Assembly: GCA_937903155.1 (NCBI GenBank) | Contig: CALCZU010000146.1 | Coordinates: 1 to 31,356, forward strand | Length of the DNA stretch: 31,356 nucleotides | Origin: an uncultured Bdellovibrionales bacterium | Lineage (GTDB): Bacteria > Bdellovibrionota > FAC87 > UBA2466 | Direction: 5' to 3' | Part shown: positions 6,886 through 14,424 of the stretch, piece by piece | Numbering within the stretch: position 1 is the first letter of the stretch | Layout of the letters: each line of letters opens with the position of its first letter | Made by a program: the position numbers and the translations under genes | The notes under the pieces: model-generated | The model's input: the letters and a program-made list of their open reading frames with translations, nothing else | The model's database searches: none | What the model was told of the DNA's origin: nothing

Positions 6886-7865
6886 TTTCGAAAAGAACCT
6901 GCATAAATTTCTTCAACGAGTTGGTCGATTAGCGGACGAGTTTGTTGAAGGACGGTTTTTTCGTCTGAAAATCGTGCGAGTTGAATGATTTTCTCATAAC
7001 TTTCTGGAAACCTAAATTGAGTGCGGCTTTCCCGAGGGGAAATCACGTCAGGGTCAATTTTTTTGATAATCTCTGCTAAGACATGACGTCGGGTCAGGGC
7101 ACCATAACAAGGGGGCTGTGCGAGATCGTCGAGCATGATTCCCGCCATATAGGGCAAGATGAGAGCACTCATACTGGGATTTTTCGCGTCTCGAAAATAA
7201 TGACTTAAATGTTGTTTTAGTTCATTTCCATAAACAGACACTTCGTCCCAATCGGAACTTTGAGTTCCCGCGATGTGGGCCACTAAATCGTGGGTGCCCA
7301 GGAACGGAATCTGTCTTCGGCTTACGAGGTCGGAATATCGAAGAGCGTCAAGATTTGCAAGTTCCCAAATGTTAGTGAAGTAGTAAGGCTGCGAGCTCGT
7401 ATAACCGCCGAATACGGTATTATTTGCCCAAGATCTGACAATCATGGCTTCGATGTTTTCAGTCTCGAGATATTTGGCGACGATTTCAGGGAAGAGAATG
7501 AGCTGCTTTAAGTCTTCTTTGGGTTTTCCGGCGAGACCGGGATGGAAAAATCCACGAACATTTGGAAAGCGGATTTCAAGATGCTCGACCTCTAACGCCC
7601 AGATGCGGACGCCGATGAGATCTTTGAATTGAATGAGTTCTGATCGGAGAGATTTTTTAGGAATGAGAGTTCCTGTGTGCCCATCATACAGGAACCTCGC
7701 GAGCTCGTCGTTTTGCGTCCCGATCTCTTGGGAAATTCCGATGCTTGCGATCATCGATGCGTCCTTGGGACTTGTTCGAAATGAAAAAGCCTCGCCTTCG
7801 CGAGAGGTGCGAAGGCGGAGGTTTTCTTTTTGTTGAGGCGAAAGTTTTATGACCTGAAAACTCAC
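6882..7865 (-). CDS. conserved-looking protein of unknown function
   Basis: 327 residues, family not recognised. It has no signal peptide and no membrane segments, so it is probably cytoplasmic. Distinct segments are RGFFHPGLAGKPKEDL (about 104-119), the Asn/aromatic-rich SWANNTVFGGYTSSQPYYF (about 145-163), and GTHDLVAHIAG (about 190-200), whose paired histidines (HDLVAH) could bind metal. The coding sequence overlaps the upstream gene by 4 bp and they surely form one operon. It ends overlapping the rhomboid gene by 4 bp from the other strand. Amino-acid use is normal, and the gene is divergent from a LysR regulator that may control it. Confidence 0.75.
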   Translation of the reverse strand: MSFQVIKLSPQQKENLRLRTSREGEAFSFRTSPKDASMIASIGISQEIGTQNDELARFLYDGHTGTLIPKKSLRSELIQFKDLIGVRIWALEVEHLEIRFPNVRGFFHPGLAGKPKEDLKQLILFPEIVAKYLETENIEAMIVRSWANNTVFGGYTSSQPYYFTNIWELANLDALRYSDLVSRRQIPFLGTHDLVAHIAGTQSSDWDEVSVYGNELKQHLSHYFRDAKNPSMSALILPYMAGIMLDDLAQPPCYGALTRRHVLAEIIKKIDPDVISPRESRTQFRFPESYEKIIQLARFSDEKTVLQQTRPLIDQLVEEIYAGSFRN

Positions 7866-8128
7866 GACAAGACTCCCTCATGGAAATGAAGCAGACGTGC
7901 GGGAATGATTTCGTTCTCTACTTTTAAAGCGTCAAACGGAAAGCTTCTGTCTTTACAGCTCATCGGAACCCGCGCCCAGCTATTCTCGAGTAGTGCTCTT
8001 GAATTGAGTTGCAGGGTTTCCTTTTGCGAGGGTTTTTCGCTTTGCGGCGGCTCGGTGACTGCATTCACGTCAGCTGAGACTTGGGTGATGAGAGACGCCA
8101 ACGGTAGTGCCAGTAGTTTTAGTTTCAT
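7862..8128 (-). CDS. small exported protein, unknown function
   Basis: 88 residues from ATG 8128, chosen because AAGGAG lies 7 nt upstream and the signal peptide (MKLKLLALPLASLITQVSA) starts there; an in-frame upstream ATG at 8152 is less likely. The mature part is short and polar with one cysteine (VPMSCKDRSFPFD). The family is not recognised. The stop overlaps the start of the 327-residue gene by 4 bp. The arrangement small exported protein then cytoplasmic protein, divergent from a LysR regulator, suggests one regulated unit. Confidence 0.65.
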   Translation of the reverse strand: MKLKLLALPLASLITQVSADVNAVTEPPQSEKPSQKETLQLNSRALLENSWARVPMSCKDRSFPFDALKVENEIIPARLLHFHEGVLS

Positions 8129-8147
8129 TTTTTGCTCCTTCAGTTTT

Positions 8148-8234
8148 CCCAAACTTTTTGGGATGTTTAAGTTTTAATATTCGACTTCTAATTATTTCTT
8201 TAAAAGAATATTTTCGTCTGTTATTGTTTCGTTT
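8148..8234. promoter_or_regulatory. divergent promoter region with possible LysR operator
   Basis: This 106-bp spacer (8129-8234) is very AT-rich. AATATTC (8176-8182) and GAATATT (8206-8212) form an inverted repeat with a 23-bp gap, and AATATTCG / AATATTTTCG also read as direct repeats. CCCAAActtTTTGGG (8148-8162) is a perfect small hairpin in the leader of the minus-strand gene. LysR regulators commonly bind such divergent spacers; the assignment is inference. Confidence 0.35.
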
Positions 8235-9083
8235 ATGGAAATGTTTGAATTGCGCTATTTTTTGGGTGTGGCGGAGACGGAGAATCTCCATCAGGCTGCC
8301 CTTCGGCTGAGGGTTTCTCCTCCTTCCCTAAGTAAGGCAGTAACGCGTTTGGAAAAAAAGCTCGCCGTCTCTTTATTTGAAAAACGGGGACGGAACATCT
8401 TTTTAACGAGGGAAGGGACTCTTTTAAAAGAAAGAGCTATTCAACTATTGGCACTTGCGGACTCCACTCAAAAGGATGTTCAGGCTTTAAATTCTAATAT
8501 CTCGTTAAGAGTCATCGGACCGGAATCCTTACTGGCTTTTGCCTCGCAAGATTATTTGTCGAAGTGGTCTGAAAAGGGAGGGACTGTACATCTTTCGTAT
8601 CATAGCGCCTCTGAGACAGATGCGCTGAATGAGCTTAGACAGAAGCGTTCCGATATCGCAGTGATTACGGGAGAAAGACCTAGAGACTTGCGCTCGATTA
8701 AGATCGGGGCGTCTCAATTTCTAACTTGTATTGGTGCTAGACACACGCTCGCTGCTAGAGCAAACGCGGGCAAGGTGATTCCTGTGGAGGAGATTCTGGA
8801 ATATCCTTTTGTATTGGCGCAAGAAAATGCTTTCGGGCAAGGAATTGGGCCGAGTGCTTCAGCGGATGGCTGGCGTGATGATAAATTTAAGAGAAAAATT
8901 CTTCATCTTTCGCCCAGTCTATTTCTTTTAACTCAACTAGTCCGGGATGGGAGAGCGATTGCTTACATCCCAGACTTTTTGGTGAAACCGACGGGACTTA
9001 TTCCCTTGAAAATTTCTGGCTGTCCCTACGTCTGTGAGATCAAAATCTACGCAGTGTTTCGAGAAAATCTGGATTTGCGATAA
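8235..9083 (+). CDS. LysR family transcriptional regulator
   Basis: 282 residues. The N-terminal winged helix-turn-helix (about 3-62) is typical: ELRYFLGVAETENLHQAALRL, then VSPPSLSKAVTRLEKKLAVS, then LFEKRGRNIFLTREGTLL. The effector-binding part (about 85-282) has the periplasmic-binding-protein-like fold of the family but is slightly short (usual total length about 290-310). It faces away from the two-gene unit at 6882-8128, the classical arrangement for a LysR target. It is followed by the protease gene, but that gene has its own promoter. Effector unknown. A second in-frame ATG two codons later is possible. Confidence 0.9.
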   Translation: MEMFELRYFLGVAETENLHQAALRLRVSPPSLSKAVTRLEKKLAVSLFEKRGRNIFLTREGTLLKERAIQLLALADSTQKDVQALNSNISLRVIGPESLLAFASQDYLSKWSEKGGTVHLSYHSASETDALNELRQKRSDIAVITGERPRDLRSIKIGASQFLTCIGARHTLAARANAGKVIPVEEILEYPFVLAQENAFGQGIGPSASADGWRDDKFKRKILHLSPSLFLLTQLVRDGRAIAYIPDFLVKPTGLIPLKISGCPYVCEIKIYAVFRENLDLR

Positions 9084-9110
9084 AGCGTAAAAAAGTTTTG
9101 GTGAATAGGG

Positions 9111-9134
9111 GATCGGTGTCGTTTAGCACCGGTC
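9111..9134 (+). promoter_or_regulatory. inverted repeat upstream of the sigma-54 promoter, possible activator site
   Basis: GATCGGTG (9111-9118) and CACCGGTC (9127-9134) form a nearly perfect dyad around 8 bases. It lies about 65-90 bp upstream of the predicted sigma-54 start site, which is a usual place for an enhancer-binding protein. It could instead be a weak terminator for the LysR gene, but no T tract follows. Confidence 0.35.
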
Positions 9135-9173
9135 TCTGTCCTCGAAGAACCAAGCTGGGCGCGGGGGTGCCTC

Positions 9174-9189
9174 TGGCATTTAATTTGCT
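9174..9189 (+). promoter_or_regulatory. sigma-54 (RpoN) promoter
   Basis: TGGCATTTAATTTGCT matches the -24/-12 consensus TGGCACrnnnnTTGCw. GG and GC are separated by exactly 10 bp and TTGC is complete; the only clear deviation is T for C at the sixth position. The predicted start near 9200 leaves a 40-nt leader before the protease ATG at 9240. Confidence 0.6.
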
Positions 9190-9239
9190 CTTCATGATTG
9201 TGGGGTAACAGATTTATTCAACAACATGGGGACACTTCA

Positions 9240-10139
9240 ATGAAATACCGAATCAAAACACCGAAAATCAAATCGTTTTTTCTGTTTAATTTTGCATTGT
9301 GGTCTTGTGCGATGGGGCTTGCAGACAATACTCTTTCGACCGAGTTTATCAATCTCGATAGTGTTGTCGTCGATAATCAAGGGAATGAAACCGTTCTTTC
9401 CCATCAGTCGAATATTTTTGACAGTTTAGATTCAGCTTCGGAAAGCTATCGGGGTGTTTTGAATGATGGCGTGGCGACAGAAGAAGATATTTTTGATGAA
9501 GTGCAAGGAACTGATGAGCGCAAACGGATTTTCGATACGACGAGCTACCCAAACCGCACCATTGGTCGATTGGAATTGGGGTGCACAGGAACGCTTGTCG
9601 GACCTCGAATGGTGGTGACTGCTGCCCACTGTGTCTACAATCTTGAGAAAAAAGCTTGGAATCAAAATTTGAGTTTTTCTCCTGGGCAAAACGGTGATGT
9701 GAAACCTTACGGAACCGTGAAATGGGTCCGAGCGATTGCAAATAAAGCCTACACAGAACAGAAAAAAACCGAATGGGATATTGCGGTCGTGATCCTAGAA
9801 AAACCCATTGGGAATCAAGTCGGATGGATGGCGTATGCCTACGACGATTCCATCAGTTCTATGAGTATCAATATCAATGGATATCCGGGTGATAAACCTA
9901 AGGGCACAATGTGGCACTCGTTCTGTCCCACGAAATCTGTGAGCACAGATCTTTTTACCTATCTCTGTGACACTTATAAGGGAAATAGCGGCAGTGCGAT
10001 TTACCGATTTCTCTCTCAAAATAATGAGAGAAAAATTTTCGGAATTCACACCAATGGTTTCGACGGTTTCAACCGAGGCACGCGGATCACGAAGGCGAAG
10101 TTTGATAAACTTCAGGCGTGGAAAGCAGAGAATCCGTAA
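9240..10139 (+). CDS. exported trypsin-fold serine protease, V8/glutamyl endopeptidase-like (S1B)
   Basis: 299 residues from ATG 9240. A signal sequence occupies about residues 1-28 and a propeptide-like stretch about 29-100. The chymotrypsin fold carries the full catalytic triad: His130 in VVTAAHC, Asp180 in EWDIAVV, Ser250 in YKGNSGSA. The segment NINGYPGDKPKGTMW and the GNSGS serine site are typical of the V8/glutamyl endopeptidase branch rather than of trypsin. The activation site could be near FDTTSYPNR. The protein is likely secreted to the periplasm or outside and could degrade prey or environmental protein (inference). A sigma-54 promoter and dyad lie just upstream and a terminator follows. 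A longer frame from a TTG at 9198 lacks a signal peptide at its start and is less likely. Confidence 0.87.
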   Translation: MKYRIKTPKIKSFFLFNFALWSCAMGLADNTLSTEFINLDSVVVDNQGNETVLSHQSNIFDSLDSASESYRGVLNDGVATEEDIFDEVQGTDERKRIFDTTSYPNRTIGRLELGCTGTLVGPRMVVTAAHCVYNLEKKAWNQNLSFSPGQNGDVKPYGTVKWVRAIANKAYTEQKKTEWDIAVVILEKPIGNQVGWMAYAYDDSISSMSININGYPGDKPKGTMWHSFCPTKSVSTDLFTYLCDTYKGNSGSAIYRFLSQNNERKIFGIHTNGFDGFNRGTRITKAKFDKLQAWKAENP

Positions 10140-10167
10140 GTTCGACATTTTGTTGGGGGGTGAGTTT

Positions 10168-10193
10168 AAGGGACTGGCGAAAGTCAGTCCCTT
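10168..10193 (+). terminator. terminator of the serine protease gene
   Basis: AAGGGACTG (10168-10176) and CAGTCCCTT (10185-10193) are a perfect 9-bp inverted repeat with an 8-nt loop, followed by ATTCGTTTAG. It lies 28 bp after the stop codon. The remaining spacer to 10347 shows no gene. Confidence 0.65.
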
Positions 10194-10347
10194 ATTCGTT
10201 TAGTAGTCGATATGAAAATACTTGCTTTCATCTTCTACGAGAGGCAGTGCTGAAACGGAACTAAACACGGGATCATCTCAGTAACTAAATTCCTGAAGCG
10301 TAAATTTAAAGCGAAATACTAACCTCCGTCCCTTCAAATTGAAAAGA

Positions 10348-11997
10348 TCAGGGCGCGAAACCGGGATTTCCGTAAAACCAGTGAAAATAGATGCAGGGAT
10401 GTCCCCAAACGTCTAAATTCCAGTGAATAAAGTTTGCGAAAAGAAGAACCACGGAAATAGAGAATCCCCACTTCTTTTGTTTCTCAATCAACGCAGCAAG
10501 CGACAAGGCCGCAAGTAAGTATATTCCCACATAGGCACCGAAGACGGTTCTTCCAAATTGGAAGTAAAGAGTCTGCTGAGTAAAAGAAAGAGAGAGACAA
10601 GCAATTAAAGCGGGAGCGATGAAAACCAATGGGGTCATCGAATGAACGTTCCTGCGTTTTAAATAAAAAAGGCTCAGGATTGCGAAAGGTAAAACAGTAG
10701 AAAAGGCGTGGAATGAAAGTTTCCCCCACGCGATTAATGCTTCCGACAGAATGGATAAGATTAAATTCACGTCTCCAGAAAATAAAATGTGGAGAAGATT
10801 TTCAGTGGGGTTTCCATAACCCCCTTGGAAAGTAGGGTGAACATCGATACCAGGTAAGTGTCTCACCACTGCTCCAAAACCCACCCAGATCCCAATCCCT
10901 ACCCCTAACAACACGAGGAGGTAACGATAATTTAATCGGTGAAGCCTTCCTAAAATGGGAATGACTAAAAGCCAGGGCTGAAATTCATAACTGAGAAGTA
11001 AGATCCCCAAAACAAGTCCCATAAAAACCGAACGCCAAAAACTGGGAGTTTGTTCTACAAGAAGTTTTACCCAAAGTGCTAAAAAGATCGCAATAAATGA
11101 AAACGCAAAGGCATAGGGTTTTGCTTGCGCGAAATAAACAATAAGACCTGGAGAAGACAAAGCAATCACGCCAGCAATATCACCCACGCGTTTTGAGAAG
11201 AGCCATCGTCCTAAATATCGGAGTGCCATGACCGATAGAAACCAAGTGAGCGTATTGAGTGCGATCCAAACATGGAGAGGGTGAAAAAATACGGTGAATC
11301 TCGAGGATAAAAAATGTGGCAATAGCCTCCCCCAAAACAAAGACAAGGTGCCCGGATTCCCAAGATAAAGCGTTTCGCTAAACCAAAACCAATAACCGTC
11401 TTCGTTTACAGCTCCTCTTTGTTCAGGAAATAAATGGGTATGATACCAGTGATTGGCTGCTGCCGAATTTTCGAAATGAGGAAGGTAAGAATAAGGGGAA
11501 TGCAAAGACAGATGCAAAAAGCCTTGCACTAAAATCAAAAACCAAATTACCCTCGCCCATTTTTTTTCTGTGAAATAAATTTGGATAAATACCCAACCCG
11601 CAACAAGCAGTAACCCAAATAAAAATGCTTCATTTGGGATCAAAGGATAATCGTTGAAAGCCGCTGGCAACCACTGCAAGTTTGGTTTTGCAGAAGAAGT
11701 ATCTGGAATCCTCCCCATCCACCTTAAAGAAGGACTGACCCCATATCCTAACCATCCCCAAGGAAAAATACTGACAACGAAGAACGCCGTACAAACTATT
11801 TTTTTCGCTGAGGGTAAAAATGCTTGAAGAGAAACGTAAATCAGAGGCATCCACAAAAGCAAACTTACCCACGAGACTACGATGGCCCGCCAAGAAGCCC
11901 GAATCCCAGGTTCAGTGTAAAAATCATAGCGACCATACAGCCCAACTGCCGCCAAGAGAAACAAAAGCACCCATTTTTGTACCGATCGAAAATTCAT
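10348..11997 (-). CDS. polytopic membrane protein, GT-C glycosyltransferase-like
   Basis: 549 residues with about 12 hydrophobic helices starting at residue 9. The first large external loop (about 170-215) contains EQRGAVNEDGYWFWFSETLY; an acidic pair in this loop is the usual catalytic feature of GT-C enzymes, which use lipid-linked sugars. A second external loop lies at about 380-410 (GIDVHPTFQGGYGNPTENLL). The overall shape resembles the RgtA/GT39-type (PF13231-like) group, but I cannot name a specific family or substrate. The EDGYWF motif recurs in the gene at 26804, which suggests a related enzyme. It lies downstream of ftsK on the same strand with a gap of 92 bp. Confidence 0.65.
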   Translation of the reverse strand: MNFRSVQKWVLLFLLAAVGLYGRYDFYTEPGIRASWRAIVVSWVSLLLWMPLIYVSLQAFLPSAKKIVCTAFFVVSIFPWGWLGYGVSPSLRWMGRIPDTSSAKPNLQWLPAAFNDYPLIPNEAFLFGLLLVAGWVFIQIYFTEKKWARVIWFLILVQGFLHLSLHSPYSYLPHFENSAAANHWYHTHLFPEQRGAVNEDGYWFWFSETLYLGNPGTLSLFWGRLLPHFLSSRFTVFFHPLHVWIALNTLTWFLSVMALRYLGRWLFSKRVGDIAGVIALSSPGLIVYFAQAKPYAFAFSFIAIFLALWVKLLVEQTPSFWRSVFMGLVLGILLLSYEFQPWLLVIPILGRLHRLNYRYLLVLLGVGIGIWVGFGAVVRHLPGIDVHPTFQGGYGNPTENLLHILFSGDVNLILSILSEALIAWGKLSFHAFSTVLPFAILSLFYLKRRNVHSMTPLVFIAPALIACLSLSFTQQTLYFQFGRTVFGAYVGIYLLAALSLAALIEKQKKWGFSISVVLLFANFIHWNLDVWGHPCIYFHWFYGNPGFAP

Positions 11998-12089
11998 CGA
12001 AGCTTTGTTGTATGCGAACCTAAAGGTGTCAGACTACTAAAAAATAAATGACTTTTACGTTAGGTCCACGGGAGGAATTTCCGTCCCCG

Positions 12090-14141
12090 TTATTTTTCGT
12101 CGAAAGCGGGGTTTTTGCCGGAGAAGTCGATGTAGTTTTGGGAGTGGTCTTTGCCGTCGATGGCGAATTTGACACTTCGTTTGAGTTCTTCTTCGGTGAC
12201 GAAGGTACCGTGCATGCGGCGTAGAGGAGCAGCTGGGGAGACCATTAAGCAATCTCCGCGTCCGATAAGGTCTTCAGCACCCCCGGTATCGAGAACCGTT
12301 CTGGAGTCAATTCCGGATGGAACTTTAAAGGCGATTCGAGAGGGGACGTTGGCTTTAATCAAACCCGTCACGACATCCGTCGAAGGACGCTGTGTTGCAA
12401 GAACCATGTGAATTCCTGCGGCTCGGGCCTTTTGTGCCAATCGGGTAATGGCGATTTCCACCGCTTCTCCGCCTGACATCATCAGATCTGCTAACTCGTC
12501 CACGATGATCACCAAGAATGGAAGCTTATTATCGCTTCCTTTTTGTTTCTCATTATAAGAGTCGATATTCTTCGAACCCGTTTCCGCCATCAGTTTATAC
12601 CGACGGTCCATCTCCCAAACAGCCCAGCTGAGCGCGTTGAACGCAATTCGATTGTCTGTAATGACGTTCGTTACGAGATGAGGGAGTCCATCAAAAACAT
12701 TTAATTCTAACATCTTCGGGTCGACCAAAATCATGCGTAATTCTTGAGGGCTCAGTCGATAGATCAGACTCATAATCAAAGAGTTCACAAAAACGGATTT
12801 CCCAGATCCGGTCGAACCGGCGACAAGAAGATGTGGCATTGCGGCCATATCGCCAAACGCCATCGTGCCGTCAGTCGTTTTGCCTAAAGCAATGGGGAGA
12901 CGCAATTTTTTATTCTGAAACTCTTTCGATGCCACAAGATCTTTTAAGGAAATTGTCTCGATTTCCTTTCGAGGAACTTCAATCCCCACCACAGTTTTTC
13001 CTGGAATCGGCGCTACAATTCGGAGCTCGTTCGTTCCAAGCACAACCCCGAGATCATCTTGAAGAGCTGCAATTTTGCTGAGCTTAATCCCCGCGCTCGG
13101 TTTAAATTCGTAAGTCGTAAGGACGGGACCTGTCGAGACCGCGACGATATCGCCCGTAATTTGAAAGGAGAGAAGATGCTCGCAAAGTTGCTGAGCAATC
13201 GTTTTAATCTCACCTTTAGAGAGCTTCTTCACCGACGGCGCATTTTTCAAAAGCCGAGAAGTAGGAAAAGTATATTTGGTCGTAACGGGAATGAGTTCTT
13301 TAAATTCGAATTCGCCAGAAGAAGCAGCGGCACTTTCAGTCGCGTTATCGTCTCCACCCGCAGGCACTTCGATTAATGCCGTGATCTCTTCACTCGGATG
13401 CAGTTCAGCCGCTTTGGCATCTGTCTTCTTTTTTCGGCGGCTTTTTGGTTTTGCTTCTGGAACGGCGGCCACTTTTTTCTCAACAACGGCCGCTTTTTTC
13501 GGAGCTACTTCGGGAGCTTTTTCCTCGAGATCGGCTCTCAAGACTTTTACTTGAACGGTCTCTTCAATTCCCATCGCTTTCATGACAGGATTCATGAACG
13601 AATAAGTCGTTGTCACTAAGATTGTCATCACAAAGCCACCCAATACGAGTAAAAGAGCCCCTGTGGTATTAAAGTAGTGCGAAAGAAAAACGCCTAAAAT
13701 CTTTCCGACATATCCGCCTTGAAGAAGGCTCGCTTCAGGCGTCGTGTCATGCATTGCAAGAAAAAATGCGATAGCTCCTAAAATTGAAGCAAGAGTGACG
13801 CCGATAATCCGCGTCTTTTGACTTCGAATCTGAACACCTCGAAAAGCACAAATGGCGAGAAAAGATGTGAGAACAATCACGCTATAACCCATGATTCCTA
13901 TCGTTCCCAAAAACCATTCCGCGACAATTGCACCGACGATTCCGGCTAAATTGTTAATGTGGTCAATTCGACCGCTAAAAAGATTAAAACTGTCTAACGG
14001 CAAATAGGACGTGAGTGCAATCAACTCGAAAAGGGCAAGCAATGTAAAGATGCTGCCTTTAATTTCACGGGTCATTCGGTCGTATGACGGCGACTCGGTT
14101 TCCCATTGGAATAGATTTTTTAAAGCCGACTTAAAATTCAT
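12090..14141 (-). CDS. ftsK: DNA translocase FtsK, lacking the gamma domain
   Basis: 683 residues. FtsK pumps DNA at the division septum to clear the chromosome terminus. The N-terminal part (about 28-182) has four or five membrane helices, followed by a short Ala/Lys-rich linker (about 205-285). The alpha/beta motor spans about 300-655, with Walker A GSTGSGKS (442-449), Walker B FLVIIVDE (542-549) and the LATQRPSTDVVTGLIKAN segment. The chain stops about 18 residues after the HGTFVTEEELKR segment. The usual C-terminal winged-helix gamma domain (about 60-70 aa), which reads KOPS sites and activates XerCD, is not present, and no frame just downstream encodes it. Either this FtsK is a non-oriented pump, or gamma is supplied elsewhere or lost by mutation. 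Confidence 0.93.
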   Translation of the reverse strand: MNFKSALKNLFQWETESPSYDRMTREIKGSIFTLLALFELIALTSYLPLDSFNLFSGRIDHINNLAGIVGAIVAEWFLGTIGIMGYSVIVLTSFLAICAFRGVQIRSQKTRIIGVTLASILGAIAFFLAMHDTTPEASLLQGGYVGKILGVFLSHYFNTTGALLLVLGGFVMTILVTTTYSFMNPVMKAMGIEETVQVKVLRADLEEKAPEVAPKKAAVVEKKVAAVPEAKPKSRRKKKTDAKAAELHPSEEITALIEVPAGGDDNATESAAASSGEFEFKELIPVTTKYTFPTSRLLKNAPSVKKLSKGEIKTIAQQLCEHLLSFQITGDIVAVSTGPVLTTYEFKPSAGIKLSKIAALQDDLGVVLGTNELRIVAPIPGKTVVGIEVPRKEIETISLKDLVASKEFQNKKLRLPIALGKTTDGTMAFGDMAAMPHLLVAGSTGSGKSVFVNSLIMSLIYRLSPQELRMILVDPKMLELNVFDGLPHLVTNVITDNRIAFNALSWAVWEMDRRYKLMAETGSKNIDSYNEKQKGSDNKLPFLVIIVDELADLMMSGGEAVEIAITRLAQKARAAGIHMVLATQRPSTDVVTGLIKANVPSRIAFKVPSGIDSRTVLDTGGAEDLIGRGDCLMVSPAAPLRRMHGTFVTEEELKRSVKFAIDGKDHSQNYIDFSGKNPAFDEK

Positions 14142-14424
14142 TTGTCTGTCATCTCAGTCTAGAGCGCGTTCTAATCGAGAGCGCCTACGCATCGGGGTGA
14201 AGTTGCACACGTGCCCCATCAGCCTACCTGTGGCTTGTGCAAGGGCAGTGCCGGGCGAGAAATGAGGAGCTCGCCCCTCCCAGGATAGAGAAGACCGCCA
14301 GAATACGGGAACTATCAAGGGAATGGCTTTTTTAATGACGGAAAAGGGCTGCCTTGTGTAGTTTAGTCAGACAGTTTTTAATGTGACTTAATGAAGGGCC
14401 CGAGGGCCTATGGAAGGATAAGAC
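14142..14424. other. hairpin-rich intergenic region between ftsK and the exchanger gene
   Basis: 283 bp without a convincing gene. Three local hairpins are visible on the plus strand: GGGG/CCCC around a CACGTG palindrome (about 14194-14217); AGCC/GGCT nested inside TTGCAC/GTGCAA (about 14203-14243); and GGGCGAG/CTCGCCC (about 14253-14276). It contains the two divergent promoters. It could be the ftsK leader or a small structured RNA. I checked it by eye for SRP RNA, tmRNA and RNase P signatures and saw none. Confidence 0.35.

Noticed and set aside
9349..9741. 130-codon open frame on the minus strand
   Set aside because: It is the shadow of the serine protease gene, whose frame has catalytic residues and a signal peptide.
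12055..12252. Minus-strand frame at the ftsK 3' end as the missing gamma domain
   Set aside because: Its translation is an Arg/Pro-rich shadow of ftsK without winged-helix features.
14142..14424. 6S RNA, SRP RNA, tmRNA or RNase P RNA in the ftsK upstream region
   Set aside because: No GGAAGCAG-type SRP loop, tmRNA ends or RNase P conserved blocks; 6S RNA could not be supported by eye.
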